Below are positions 55,327 to 64,000 of a DNA stretch of 64,000 nucleotides, one piece after another. Made by a program: the position numbers and the translations under genes. Numbering within the stretch: the first letter of the stretch is position 1; each line of letters opens with the position of its first letter. This DNA is from an uncultured Sinobacteraceae bacterium (GTDB lineage: Bacteria; Pseudomonadota; Gammaproteobacteria; Nevskiales; Nevskiaceae). The notes under the pieces were generated by a model, which was not told where the DNA came from, did no database searches, and was given only the letters and a program-made list of their open reading frames with translations. The stretch covers positions 62,001 to 126,000 of the forward strand of contig CAIJRD010000008.1 in the NCBI GenBank assembly GCA_903822975.1, written 5' to 3'.

Positions 55327-57921
55327 TCAAGCCGCCTTCGACGATTCCAGAAAATCCTGCGCGAAGCGTTGCAGCACGCCGCCGGCGTCGTAGATCGAAA
55401 CTTCTTCGGCAGTGTCGAGCCGGCAGGTGACCGGCACTTCGAGGCGTTCGCCGTTCTTGCGCGTGATCACCAGCGTCAGTTCGGTGCGCGGCTTGCGTTC
55501 GCCGACGACGTCGAAGGTTTCGGTGCCGTCGATCTTCAGCGTCAGCCGCGTGGTGCCGGGCTTGAACTCCAGCGGCAGTACGCCCATGCCGATCAGGTTG
55601 GTGCGATGGATGCGCTCGAAGCCTTCGGCGGCGATGGCTTCGACACCGGCGAGGCGCACACCCTTGGCGGCCCAGTCGCGCGAGGAACCCTGGCCGTAGT
55701 CGGCACCGGCGATGATGATCAGCGGCTGCTTGCGTTCCATGTAGGTTTCGATCGCTTCCCACATGCGCACGACCTTGCCATCCGGTTCGATGCGCGTGAG
55801 CGAGCCTTTCTTGACCTTGCCGTCGACCACCGCCATTTCGTTGACCAGCTGCGGATTGGCAAACGTGGCGCGCTGCGCGGTGAGGTGATCGCCGCGATGC
55901 GTGGCGTAGGAATTGAAGTCCTCTTCCGGCAGGCCCATCTTGTGGAGGTATTCGCCGGCCGCGCTGTCGAGCAGGATCGCGTTCGACGGCGACAGATGAT
56001 CGGTAGTGATGTTGTCCGGCAGCACGGCCAGTGCGCGCATGCCTTTCAGCGTGCGTTCGCCGGCGAGCGCGCCTTCCCAGTACGGCGGACGACGGATGTA
56101 GGTGCTCTTCGGACGCCAGTCGTACAGCGGCTTGATCGACTTGTCCTCGACGATTTTGAAGTTGAACATCGGATCGTAGACGCTGCGGAAATGCGCAGGC
56201 TTGACGCTGCTGGCGACGATCGAATCGATCTCTTCGTCGCTCGGCCAGATGTCCTTCAGCGTGACCGGCTTGCCATCCTTATCGATGCCCAGCGTGTCCT
56301 TTTCGATGTCGAAGCGGATCGTTCCAGCGATTGCGTAGGCAACCACCAGCGGCGGCGAGGCGAGGAAGGCCTGCTTGGCATACGGATGGATGCGGCCATC
56401 AAAGTTGCGGTTGCCGGACAGCACGGCGGTTGCGTACAGGTCGCGATCGATCACTTCTTTCTGGATCACCGGATCGAGCGCGCCGGACATGCCGTTGCAG
56501 GTGGTGCAGGCGAACGCGACGATGCCGAAACCGAGTTGCTCCAGTTCCGGTAGCAGCTTGGCTTCCTCCAGATACAGCTGCACCGCCTTCGAGCCGGGTG
56601 CGAGCGAGGATTTCACCCAGGGCTTGCGCGTGAGTCCGCGCGCATTTGCATTGCGTGCGAGCAGGCCGGCGGCAATGACATTGCGCGGATTGCTGGTGTT
56701 GGTGCAACTGGTGATGGCGGCGATGATTACCGCGCCATCCGGCATCTGGCCCGGCACCTGTTCCCATTTCGCGGCGATGCCGCGCGCGGCGAGATCGCTG
56801 GTCGGCAAACGCTTGTGCGGATTCGACGGGCCGGCCATGTTGCGCACCACGCTCGACAGATCGAAGCGGATCACGCGCTCGTATTCGGCGGTTTTCAGCG
56901 CATCGGCCCACAGGCCGGTCTGCTTGGCATACAACTCCACCAGCTTGACCTGCGCGTCTTCGCGGCCGGTGAGTTTGAGGTAGTCGATGGTCTGCCGGTC
57001 GATGTAGAACATGGCCGCGGTGGCGCCGAATTCCGGCGTCATGTTGGAGATCGTTGCGCGATCGCCGAGCGTCAGCGCGGACGCGCCTTCACCGAAGAAT
57101 TCCAGATAAGCACCGACAACTTTTTCCTTACGCAGGAATTCGGTCAGCGCGAGCACCACGTCGGTCGCGGTGATGTTGGGCTGCGGCTTGCCGCTCAGCT
57201 CGACGCCGACGATATCCGGCAGGCGCATCCACGACGCGCGGCCGAGCATCACGTTCTCCGCTTCGAGACCGCCGACACCGATGGCGATAACGCCGAGCGC
57301 ATCGACATGCGGCGTGTGGCTATCGGTGCCGACCAGCGTATCGGGGAATGCAACGCCGTCTTTCGCGTGCACCACCGGCGACATCCGCTCCAGATTGATC
57401 TGATGCATGATGCCGTTGCCGGGCGGAATCACCTCGACGTTCTTGAACGCCTTCTTGGTCCACTCGATGAAGTGGAAACGATCTTCGTTGCGACGATCCT
57501 CGACCGCACGGTTCTTGGCGAACGCATCTTTGTCGAAGCCGCCGAATTCCACCGCCAGCGAGTGATCGACAATCAGCTGCGTCTGCACGACCGGATTGAC
57601 TTGCGCCGGGTCGCCGCCCATGTCGGCGATGGCATCGCGCAGGCCGGCGAGATCGACCAGCGCGGTCTGCCCGAGAATGTCGTGACACACCACGCGCGCC
57701 GGGAACCACGGAAAATCCAGATCGCGGCGCCGCTCGATCAACTGCTTCAGCGAATCGGTGAGCGTCGCCGGATCGCAACGCCGCACCAGATTCTCGGCGT
57801 GCACGCGCGAGGTGTACGGAAGCTTGTCGTAAGCACCCGGGCTGATCGCATCGATCGCCTCGCGCGTATCGAAGTAGTCGAGCGTGGTGCCGGGCAGCGG
57901 TTTGCGGTGGGCCGTGTTCAT
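55327..57921 (-). CDS. acnD: Fe/S-dependent 2-methylisocitrate dehydratase AcnD
   Basis: Dehydrates 2-methylcitrate in propionate breakdown. The 864-residue aconitase-family product has the three cluster cysteines in ITSCTNTSNP and ACTTCNGMSG, plus GTDSHTPHVDALG, AGADYGQGSSRDWAAKG and FERIHRTNLIGMGVLPLEF. The start MNTAHRKPLPG and neighbourhood with prpF distinguish AcnD from AcnA/AcnB. ATG 57921 was chosen because it gives the expected N terminus; its ribosome site is weak, and an extra 32-codon frame extends upstream. It lies 214 bp after prpC, with a hairpin between. Confidence 0.95.
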   Translation of the reverse strand: MNTAHRKPLPGTTLDYFDTREAIDAISPGAYDKLPYTSRVHAENLVRRCDPATLTDSLKQLIERRRDLDFPWFPARVVCHDILGQTALVDLAGLRDAIADMGGDPAQVNPVVQTQLIVDHSLAVEFGGFDKDAFAKNRAVEDRRNEDRFHFIEWTKKAFKNVEVIPPGNGIMHQINLERMSPVVHAKDGVAFPDTLVGTDSHTPHVDALGVIAIGVGGLEAENVMLGRASWMRLPDIVGVELSGKPQPNITATDVVLALTEFLRKEKVVGAYLEFFGEGASALTLGDRATISNMTPEFGATAAMFYIDRQTIDYLKLTGREDAQVKLVELYAKQTGLWADALKTAEYERVIRFDLSSVVRNMAGPSNPHKRLPTSDLAARGIAAKWEQVPGQMPDGAVIIAAITSCTNTSNPRNVIAAGLLARNANARGLTRKPWVKSSLAPGSKAVQLYLEEAKLLPELEQLGFGIVAFACTTCNGMSGALDPVIQKEVIDRDLYATAVLSGNRNFDGRIHPYAKQAFLASPPLVVAYAIAGTIRFDIEKDTLGIDKDGKPVTLKDIWPSDEEIDSIVASSVKPAHFRSVYDPMFNFKIVEDKSIKPLYDWRPKSTYIRRPPYWEGALAGERTLKGMRALAVLPDNITTDHLSPSNAILLDSAAGEYLHKMGLPEEDFNSYATHRGDHLTAQRATFANPQLVNEMAVVDGKVKKGSLTRIEPDGKVVRMWEAIETYMERKQPLIIIAGADYGQGSSRDWAAKGVRLAGVEAIAAEGFERIHRTNLIGMGVLPLEFKPGTTRLTLKIDGTETFDVVGERKPRTELTLVITRKNGERLEVPVTCRLDTAEEVSIYDAGGVLQRFAQDFLESSKAA

Positions 57922-58016
57922 GGGATCAAGGTGCTCTATGGCGAAAAGCGGAGAACCGCGGATAAGAAACTGCAGAAGTGAAGTGCCGCCGAGCCGGAAC
58001 GGCCGTTTTTGATGCA

Positions 58017-58038
58017 CCTCTCCCGCGAACGGGAGAGG
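58017..58038. other. Perfect hairpin in the prpC-acnD gap
   Basis: CCTCTCCCG-CGAA-CGGGAGAGG, a 9-bp stem with a tetraloop, about 95 bp upstream of the acnD start. Like the hairpin before prpF, it may tune expression or mRNA stability within the operon. This CCTCTCCCG/CGGGAGAGG stem resembles a class of intergenic repeats seen in many proteobacteria. Confidence 0.7.
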
Positions 58039-58135
58039 CGTGACCGATGGCGGGAAGCGGCACGTCGACCGGCGATGCGATCGAGCGAGGTGTCGCCTTC
58101 CGTGAAGCCTCGGCGGTCAAAGTTTCGAACGCGCC

Positions 58136-59293
58136 TTACTTGCGATCCTTCAGCGGCACGAACTTCAGATCTTCCGGTCCGACGTAGTTCGCGCTCGGAC
58201 GAATGATCTTGTTGTCGATGCGCTGCTCGATGATGTGCGCGCTCCAGCCGGAGGTGCGCGCGATGACGAACAGCGGCGTGAACATCGCGGTCGGCACGCC
58301 CATCATGTGGTAGCTCACCGCGCTGAACCAGTCGAGGTTCGGGAACATTTTCTTGATGTCCCACATCACGGTTTCGAGGCGCTCGGCGATGTCGAACATC
58401 TTCATGCTGCCGGCATCCTTGGAAAGTTCGCGTGCGACTTCCTTGATCACCTTGTTGCGCGGATCGCTGACGGTGTACACCGGATGTCCGAAGCCGATCA
58501 CGACTTCCTTCTTCTCGACGCGCGCCTTGATGTCGGCTTCCGCTTCATCCGGCGTGTCGTAGCGCTTCTGGATTTCGAAGGCGACTTCGTTGGCGCCGCC
58601 GTGCTTGGGGCCGCGCAGCGCGCCGATGCCGCCGCAAATGGCGGAGTGCATGTCGGAGCCGGTGCCGGCGATCACGCGGCAGGTAAAGGTGGACGCGTTG
58701 AACTCGTGCTCGGCGTACAGAATCAAGCTGGTGTGCATCGCCTTGACCCACAGCGCCGGCGGCGTCTTGCCGTGCAGCAGGTGTAGGAAGTGGCCGCCGA
58801 TCGAATCGTCGTCGGTCTCGACTTCGATGATCTTGCCGTTAACCGCGTAGTGGTACCAGTACAGCAGCATCGAGCCCAGGCTCGCCATCAGGCGATCGGC
58901 GATGTCGCGTGCGCCCGGATGATTGTGGTCGTCCTTCTCCGGCAGGTTGCAGCCGAGTGCGGAAACACCCGTGCGCATCACGTCCATCGGATGGCTCGAC
59001 GCCGGCAGCGCTTCGAGCGCGGACTTTACGTTGGCCGGCAGGCCGCGCAGCGCCTTCAGCTTGGTCTTGTACGCGGCCAGTTCGGCGGCGGTCGGCAGCT
59101 TGCCGTGCACCAGCAGGTGCGCGATCTCTTCGAATTCGCAGGCATCGGCGACATCGAGAATGTCGTAGCCGCGGTAGTGCAGATCGTTGCCGCTGCGGCC
59201 GACCGTGCAGAGCGCGGTGTTGCCGGCGGTGACGCCCGAAAGTGCCACCGATTTCTTCGGCTTGAAGCCCGCGGCGGGTGCGTTGTCAGACAT
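58136..59293 (-). CDS. prpC: 2-methylcitrate synthase
   Basis: Condenses propionyl-CoA and oxaloacetate to 2-methylcitrate. The 385-residue citrate synthase-fold product has [12 protein letters not shown], the catalytic His in [39 protein letters not shown] and [24 protein letters not shown] 59293 has GGAGGA at close spacing, ruling out the longer N-terminal frame. It lies 58 bp downstream of prpB. The location between prpB and acnD makes PrpC certain, rather than citrate synthase GltA. Confidence 0.97.
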   Translation of the reverse strand: MSDNAPAAGFKPKKSVALSGVTAGNTALCTVGRSGNDLHYRGYDILDVADACEFEEIAHLLVHGKLPTAAELAAYKTKLKALRGLPANVKSALEALPASSHPMDVMRTGVSALGCNLPEKDDHNHPGARDIADRLMASLGSMLLYWYHYAVNGKIIEVETDDDSIGGHFLHLLHGKTPPALWVKAMHTSLILYAEHEFNASTFTCRVIAGTGSDMHSAICGGIGALRGPKHGGANEVAFEIQKRYDTPDEAEADIKARVEKKEVVIGFGHPVYTVSDPRNKVIKEVARELSKDAGSMKMFDIAERLETVMWDIKKMFPNLDWFSAVSYHMMGVPTAMFTPLFVIARTSGWSAHIIEQRIDNKIIRPSANYVGPEDLKFVPLKDRK

Positions 59294-59351
59294 GAGTTCC
59301 TCCGAACGTGATGGGGTTGGTGCGCCGGGCGTCGCCGCTGCGCGGTCGTTA

Positions 59352-60275
59352 CTATTTTTTCTTTGCGAACAGCGTGTCGAGCTTCTGCTCGTACGCATGA
59401 TAATCGAGGTACTTGTAAAGGTCTGCGCGCGTCTGCATCAAAGGCACCACGTTTTGCTGCGTGCCTTCGGTGCGGATCGCCTGGTAGACCTTCAGTGCGG
59501 CGGCGTTCATTGCACGGTAGGCCGAGCAGCAGTACAGCACCATATCGACATCCACCGAGCCGAGTTCCTGTGTCGTGAACAGCGGCGTGTGACCAAACTC
59601 GGTGATGTTGGCGAGGATCGGCACTTTCACCGCGGCCTTGAACTTCTTGTACATCGAAAGCTCGGTCATCGCCTCGGGGAAAATCATGTCGGCGCCGGCT
59701 TCGACGTAAGCCACCGCACGTTCGATCGCGGCGTCGATGCCCTCCACCGCCAGCGCGTCGGTGCGCGCCATTATCACGAAGCTTTCGTCGGTGCGCGCAT
59801 CGACCGCCGCCTTCACGCGATCGACCATCTCTTCCTTGGTGACCACTTCCTTGCCCGGACGATGGCCGCAACGCTTCTGGCCGACCTGGTCTTCCATGTG
59901 CACCGCGCCGGCGCCGGCCTTCACCATTGCGCGAATCGTGCGGGCGATGTTGAACGCGCCACCCCAGCCGGTATCGATGTCCACCAGCAGCGGCAGCGTG
60001 GTCACATCGGTAATGCGGCGGATATCGATCAGCACATCCTCCATCGTGCTTATGCCGAGATCCGGCATACCCAGCGAATTGGCAGCGACGCCGCCGCCGG
60101 ACAGGTAGAGCGCCTTGAAGCCGGTGGCCTCGGCCATGCGCGCGGCATAGGCGGTGATCGCGCCGGCAATCTGCAACGGCTTCTCGGTGGCCACCGCTTC
60201 GCGGAACCGCGCACCGGCACTGGCACTGGCAGAAAGCTTGGATTTCGACGTGGTCGGAATGGGGTCGGAGGTCAT
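59352..60275 (-). CDS. prpB: 2-methylisocitrate lyase
   Basis: Last step of the methylcitrate cycle: cleaves 2-methylisocitrate to pyruvate and succinate. The 307-residue isocitrate lyase superfamily product has the active-site KRCGHRPGK (Cys136), [13 protein letters not shown] and [17 protein letters not shown] 60275 is preceded by GAGAG. It is the promoter-proximal gene of the operon, 50 nt downstream of a near-consensus sigma54 promoter and divergent from prpR. Confidence 0.97.
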   Translation of the reverse strand: MTSDPIPTTSKSKLSASASAGARFREAVATEKPLQIAGAITAYAARMAEATGFKALYLSGGGVAANSLGMPDLGISTMEDVLIDIRRITDVTTLPLLVDIDTGWGGAFNIARTIRAMVKAGAGAVHMEDQVGQKRCGHRPGKEVVTKEEMVDRVKAAVDARTDESFVIMARTDALAVEGIDAAIERAVAYVEAGADMIFPEAMTELSMYKKFKAAVKVPILANITEFGHTPLFTTQELGSVDVDMVLYCCSAYRAMNAAALKVYQAIRTEGTQQNVVPLMQTRADLYKYLDYHAYEQKLDTLFAKKK

Positions 60276-60325
60276 CGGTGCTCTCGTTGTGGCCGCGGAT
60301 CGAACGCCGCGTGGTGCCGCCATAG

Positions 60326-60343
60326 TCCAAGGCGCGTGCCAAC
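60326..60343 (-). promoter_or_regulatory. Sigma54 promoter of the prpB operon
   Basis: Leftward strand: GTTGGCACGCGCCTTGGACT. The -24 box is TTGGCACG (perfect) and the -12 box TTGGA (consensus TTGCA, one change), with the correct GG-to-GG spacing. The predicted start is near 60315, about 40 nt before the prpB ATG. The adjacent PrpR has the sigma54-contact loop GAFTGS. Confidence 0.82.
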
Positions 60344-60451
60344 TCGGCAGGGGTTTCGAGCCGGCGCGACATCCTACTGCTTTGGCTGGAGTTTTATGCG
60401 GTGCGGCGGCCTCGGCAGACACCGCGGCAAGGCGGCCGGCGATGTTCTATC

Positions 60452-60488
60452 ATGTTTCACACTGTTTCATGGAACGTTTACGAAACAT
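60452..60488. promoter_or_regulatory. Inverted repeats, probable PrpR binding sites
   Basis: An outer pair ATGTTTC (60452-60458) and GAAACAT (60482-60488) flanks an inner near-palindrome GTTTCATGGAAC (60464-60475), with CGTTTACGAAAC next to it. It lies about 110-140 bp upstream of the sigma54 promoter, a typical enhancer distance, and ends just before the prpR start. Confidence 0.65.
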
Positions 60489-60490
60489 CG

Positions 60491-62140
60491 ATGCCTTCTC
60501 CGCCCGCCAAGCGTTACGCACGACCCACAGGCGAATCCGACCGCAAGCCGGTGATCTGGACGGTGAGCGTGTCGCGCCTGTCGGGGCTGCTTAACGACAT
60601 CACGCCCGAGTACGACGACCGCGCGATCATCGAGCCGATCAACCTCGGCTTCGAGGATGCGGTGCGGCATATCCGTCGCCGCTTGCCGAACGACGACTGC
60701 GACGTGCTGATCGCCGCCGGCTCCAACGGCGCGTATCTGAAGAATCGTGTCGACAAGCCGGTGGTGTTGGTCAAGCTCAGCGGCTTCGACTTGATGCAGG
60801 CGCTGGCGCGTGCGCGCAAGCTTTCGCCGAAGATCGGCCTGGTGACGCACGCCAGCGACTTGCCGGAATTCGCCGAGTTCAAGCGTGGCTTCGGTCTCAG
60901 CATCGAGCAGCGAACCTTCGTCACCGCCGAAGACGCCCGCAGCTGCGTCGCCGAATTGGTCGCGCAGGGCATCAAGGTGATCGTCGGCACCGGGCTCGCC
61001 ACGGAACTGGCCGAGCAGGCGGGTGTTACCGGCATCCTGCTGTATTCGGCCGAGACCATTCGCGCCGCATTCGATGCCGCGCTCGACATCGCCCGCGTCG
61101 TACACGGACCGCGTGCGTTCTCCGATGGAGTGCGCAGTCCGCAACGGCCGGCCGCCAACGCCGGCTCACGCTATCGCGTTGAGGATCTGCTCGGCGACAG
61201 CGCACCGATGCGCGAGGTGCGCGCGGCCGTACAACGTTGCGCGGCCTCGGATGCGACCTTGTTGATCACCGGCGCCACCGGCACCGGCAAGGAACTGGTG
61301 GCGCAGGCGGTTCATTCCGCAAGCGCGCGGCGGAGTCAGCCGTTCGTTGCCGTGAACTGCGGCGCCATCGCCGAGTCGCTGCTGGAGTCCGAGCTGTTCG
61401 GTCACGACGAGGGCGCTTTCACCGGTTCGCGCCGGGGTGGCCGCGCGGGCCTGATTGAAGCGGCCAACGGCGGAACGTTATTTCTCGACGAGATCGGCGA
61501 AATGCCGGTGGCGCTGCAGACGCGCTTGCTGCGTGTGCTCGAAGAGCGGCAAGTGTTGCGCGTCGGCTCGACCCGACCGCTGCCGGTGAACCTGCGCGTG
61601 ATCGCGGCGACGCACTGCGATCTCGCCGCGCGCATCGCGCAACAACAGTTTCGCGCCGACCTGTATTACCGGCTGAATGTGCTGCGTATCGCCCTGCCCG
61701 CGCTCGCCGACCACCGCGAGGATGTCGTGCAATTGGCGCAGCGCTTCCTGCGCGCGAATGGCAGTGCGAGCGGCAGCGCGAACGCGCCGAAGTTCTGTGC
61801 AGACGCGCTGCGACTGCTGCAGCGGCAAGCCTGGCCCGGCAATGTGCGCGAGCTGCGCAACCTGATGGAACGCGCAAGCCTGCAAGGCAAGGTCGATGGC
61901 TGGCCCGCGCAGATCGACGCCGACTGGCTGCTGCGCGCCGCGCCCGAATTGCAGCAACCAATTGCCGCAGTGCCGCAGGCCGATCTGCGGGTCGGCGATA
62001 TCACGCGCGGCGCGCGACCGGGTGCGCGCGCCTTGAAGCGACAACTGCTGCAGCTGAATGGCAATCGTCGCGCGCTCGCCACACAGCTTGGCGTTTCCCG
62101 CACAACGCTGTGGCGGTGGCTGCGCGAGGCCAAAATCTGA
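60491..62140 (+). CDS. prpR: Sigma54-dependent activator of propionate catabolism
   Basis: A 549-residue activator of the prpBC-acnD-prpF operon that senses 2-methylcitrate in known examples. The N-terminal PrpR sensor domain is about residues 15-205 ([24 protein letters not shown], quoted here as [30 protein letters not shown]). The AAA+ sigma54-interaction domain is about 225-465, with Walker A GATGTGKE (about 260) and loop [14 protein letters not shown] (about 307). The C-terminal HTH ends [25 protein letters not shown] (in parts: [23 protein letters not shown]). ATG 60491 was chosen since the upstream ATG at 60452 lies inside the probable operator. It is divergent from prpB. Confidence 0.95.
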   Translation: MPSPPAKRYARPTGESDRKPVIWTVSVSRLSGLLNDITPEYDDRAIIEPINLGFEDAVRHIRRRLPNDDCDVLIAAGSNGAYLKNRVDKPVVLVKLSGFDLMQALARARKLSPKIGLVTHASDLPEFAEFKRGFGLSIEQRTFVTAEDARSCVAELVAQGIKVIVGTGLATELAEQAGVTGILLYSAETIRAAFDAALDIARVVHGPRAFSDGVRSPQRPAANAGSRYRVEDLLGDSAPMREVRAAVQRCAASDATLLITGATGTGKELVAQAVHSASARRSQPFVAVNCGAIAESLLESELFGHDEGAFTGSRRGGRAGLIEAANGGTLFLDEIGEMPVALQTRLLRVLEERQVLRVGSTRPLPVNLRVIAATHCDLAARIAQQQFRADLYYRLNVLRIALPALADHREDVVQLAQRFLRANGSASGSANAPKFCADALRLLQRQAWPGNVRELRNLMERASLQGKVDGWPAQIDADWLLRAAPELQQPIAAVPQADLRVGDITRGARPGARALKRQLLQLNGNRRALATQLGVSRTTLWRWLREAKI

Positions 62141-62579
62141 GGTCGCCGATGTGAAGGGTCGCGCCGTCTTGGTGCAGCAGGCGGCATAACAGGAGGAGCT
62201 ACCCGGCACGCCGGACATCGCGTGCGGACGTGTCATCGCTGCGTGAACCGCACTGCAGAACTACCCGTCACAGTCTTCCTGAATTCGCCGACGGAAGCGG
62301 GGACACATGGATCAAGGCTGACTTTAGCGAGCCGATCGTCACGACCGTAATCGTCGCGACATCTGCCGCGCACACGCTGCGACACGCTTAGGCGCCGGAC
62401 ACAACGCGATCCCCTATGCCGCTGCGTCCGAGGTTTGTGACGGAAACACCGAAGCGGCCATTCAGGGTGTTCAGTCGCACGCGACTGTGGAACACTCCGG
62501 ATGCGGCAAGGTCATAAGCATATTCCGCGTCTGGCAATACCTCGTATCGCCATCGCCCGCTGCCATCCGGAGTTCCCCA
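62141..62579. other. Intergenic region before egtB, with a possible gene remnant on the minus strand
   Basis: 439 bp. On the leftward strand, about 60 codons ending in a TAA at 62388 (reading VLPDAEYAYDLAASGVFHSR, then LNTLNGRFGVSVTNLGRSGI) look protein-like, with less GC-biased third positions than the neighbours. The upstream part overlaps the egtB start, so it is not a complete gene. The rest shows nothing recognisable. Confidence 0.35.
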
Positions 62580-63929
62580 ATGACGCCGAGTCCGACCCCG
62601 CGTCCGACGACGAGTCAGAGCCTTCCTCAGCCGTCCAGCGCGACACGCAGCATCGGCGGCACAGCACCGTCTGTGGCTGCCGATGCGCAGCACATGGCCG
62701 CACGGCTGCAGCAGGTGCGCGGGCTCAGCCGCGCACTCGCAGCACCGTTATCCGCTGAGGATTGCGGCGCGCAGTCGATGCCGGATGCCTCACCGGTGAA
62801 ATGGCATCTCGCACACACCACCTGGTTCTTCGAAACATTTCTGCTGCAGCGCTATGTATCTGGCTATCGCTGTTTCGACGAGCGCTTCGGGCTGCTGTTC
62901 AATTCCTATTACGAAGCGCTGGGTCCGCGTCATCCGCGTGCGCAGCGCGGGCTGCTCACACGGCCTTCGCTGGAAGACGTGCTGGCCTACCGTTCGCATG
63001 TCGATGCCGCTCTGGGCGACTGGCTCACGTCGGGACGCGCCGACGCCGACGCGCTGGCACTGATCGAACTCGGACTGCATCACGAGCGTCAGCATCAGGA
63101 GCTGTTGCTGACCGACGTCAAGCACCTGCTGTTTCAGAATCCTTTGCAGCCGGCGTATCGCAACGATCTGGTCGCGGTGCGAAGCAGTAGCACGCAGGCC
63201 CTGCGCTTCCATGACGTCGCCGAAGGCCGCATCGAAATCGGACACGCCGGCCCAGGGGTCGGCTTCGACTTCGCGTTCGACAACGAAACGCCGCGTCATT
63301 CGCAATGGCTGCAGCCGCATCGCATCGCCGAGCGTCCGGTCAACAACGCCGAATTCCGCGCGTTCATCCGCGACGGCGGTTATACGCGCAGCGATCTGTG
63401 GCTCGCCGACGGCTGGGCGATCGTGCAGTCGCGTGGCTGGCAGCGTCCGCTGTACTGGAACGAGGATCTCGAATCCGCATTTACGCTCGGCGGCGTGCAG
63501 GCGCTGGTCGATGCAGCACCCGTTTGTCACGTGAGTTTCTACGAGGCCGATGCGTTTGCGCGTTGGGCCGGCGCGCGCTTGCCCACCGAAGTCGAGTGGG
63601 AAGCGAGTGCCGCCAACCTGCCGATAGCCGGCAATTTCATCGACAGCGAGCTGCTGCAACCGAGCGCGCAGGACTTCCCGAAATTGCGCCAGATGTTCGG
63701 CGATGTCTGGGAATGGACCGGTAGCGCCTACCTGCCCTATCCCGGCTTTCGCACCGCCGCTGGTGCGGTGGGCGAATACAACGGCAAGTTCATGAGCAAC
63801 CAGATGGTGCTGCGCGGCGGCTCCTGCGTCTCGCATGCGGATCATCTGCGCGCGAGCTATCGCAACTTTTTTTACGCCGATGCGCGCTGGCAGTTTTCCG
63901 GTATCCGTTTGGCGCAGGACCTGCGCTAG
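62580..63929 (+). CDS. egtB: Ergothioneine biosynthesis sulfoxide synthase EgtB
   Basis: Non-haem iron enzyme that joins trimethylhistidine with a sulfur donor (gamma-glutamylcysteine or cysteine) and oxygen to make the sulfoxide precursor of ergothioneine, an antioxidant. The 449-residue product has the DinB-like domain with iron-ligand histidines (WHLAHTTWFFE; LGLHHERQHQELLL) and the C-terminal formylglycine-generating-enzyme-like domain (RPVNNAEFRAFIRDGGY, RLPTEVEWEASA, GDVWEWTGSAYLPY, VLRGGSCVSHADH). The variable N-terminal region is Ser/Pro-rich. ATG 62580 has no strong ribosome site. The next gene is outside the window; egtD is the expected partner. A selenoneine-type homologue (SenA) is the main alternative. 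Confidence 0.9.
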   Translation: MTPSPTPRPTTSQSLPQPSSATRSIGGTAPSVAADAQHMAARLQQVRGLSRALAAPLSAEDCGAQSMPDASPVKWHLAHTTWFFETFLLQRYVSGYRCFDERFGLLFNSYYEALGPRHPRAQRGLLTRPSLEDVLAYRSHVDAALGDWLTSGRADADALALIELGLHHERQHQELLLTDVKHLLFQNPLQPAYRNDLVAVRSSSTQALRFHDVAEGRIEIGHAGPGVGFDFAFDNETPRHSQWLQPHRIAERPVNNAEFRAFIRDGGYTRSDLWLADGWAIVQSRGWQRPLYWNEDLESAFTLGGVQALVDAAPVCHVSFYEADAFARWAGARLPTEVEWEASAANLPIAGNFIDSELLQPSAQDFPKLRQMFGDVWEWTGSAYLPYPGFRTAAGAVGEYNGKFMSNQMVLRGGSCVSHADHLRASYRNFFYADARWQFSGIRLAQDLR

Positions 63930-64000
63930 TCACTTGTGCGCGTCGCGGCACGCGCGCATCTCGCCCACCGAAGCAGCTGTCGCTAACGATCTCGCGCCAA

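Overview
This window is about 64 kb of high-GC DNA (GC-rich third codon positions throughout) from a Gram-negative bacterium, most likely a gammaproteobacterium of the Lysobacterales/Nevskiales type. Supporting signs are a TonB-dependent receptor, Tat- and lipoprotein-exported enzymes, a DUF1329/DUF1302/RND/Ycf48-like envelope cluster, the prpB-prpC-acnD-prpF methylcitrate operon with a PrpR sigma54 activator, FadH and EgtB. The taxonomic call is inference. I saw no rRNA, tRNA, CRISPR array, insertion sequence or prophage.

Layout: (1) 1-6.3 kb: the 3'-truncated der GTPase gene, a CotA-like multicopper oxidase, a D,D-peptidase and a membrane-anchored TPR protein. (2) 6.6-10.5 kb: a thiolase and an 857-residue SLOG-TPR-nucleotidyl cyclase protein. 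(3) 10.6-15.1 kb: a leftward, overlapping four-gene operon (tetR, a PLP-barrel aldolase/deaminase-like gene, an aldonolactone oxidase, an MFS permease). An 18-bp palindrome precedes tetR and recurs, degenerate, in the next divergent promoter region. (4) 15.2-25 kb: an endoglycoceramidase-like lipoprotein, an AraC regulator, a LolA-like/BNR-propeller gene pair and a beta-helix lipoprotein. (5) 25-38.8 kb: a TonB-dependent receptor, the DUF1329-DUF1302-RND-Ycf48 operon, and a very large lipoprotein of the penicillin acylase family. (6) 38.9-49.5 kb: DUF1304, two export-pathway-distinct phosphoesterases, msrB and msrA, a CocE-like lipoprotein hydrolase and an M28 peptidase with a His-rich translated repeat at its N terminus. 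(7) 49.7-62.1 kb: prpR and the leftward run prpB-prpC-acnD-prpF, then a hotdog thioesterase, fadH and an SLC13-like permease. (8) 62.6-63.9 kb: egtB.

The region is dominated by lipid and acyl-CoA handling: thiolase, FadH, thioesterase, methylcitrate cycle, lipid-type RND transport and glycolipid hydrolysis. Many secreted hydrolases accompany it. Two features stand out at the DNA level. First, short degenerate tandem arrays of different periods (7, 10, 12, 13 and 14 nt) sit directly beyond the stop codons of six unrelated genes. Second, regulatory sites can be read directly: a near-consensus sigma54 promoter with upstream inverted repeats at prpB/prpR, and a shared TetR-type palindrome in two promoter regions.
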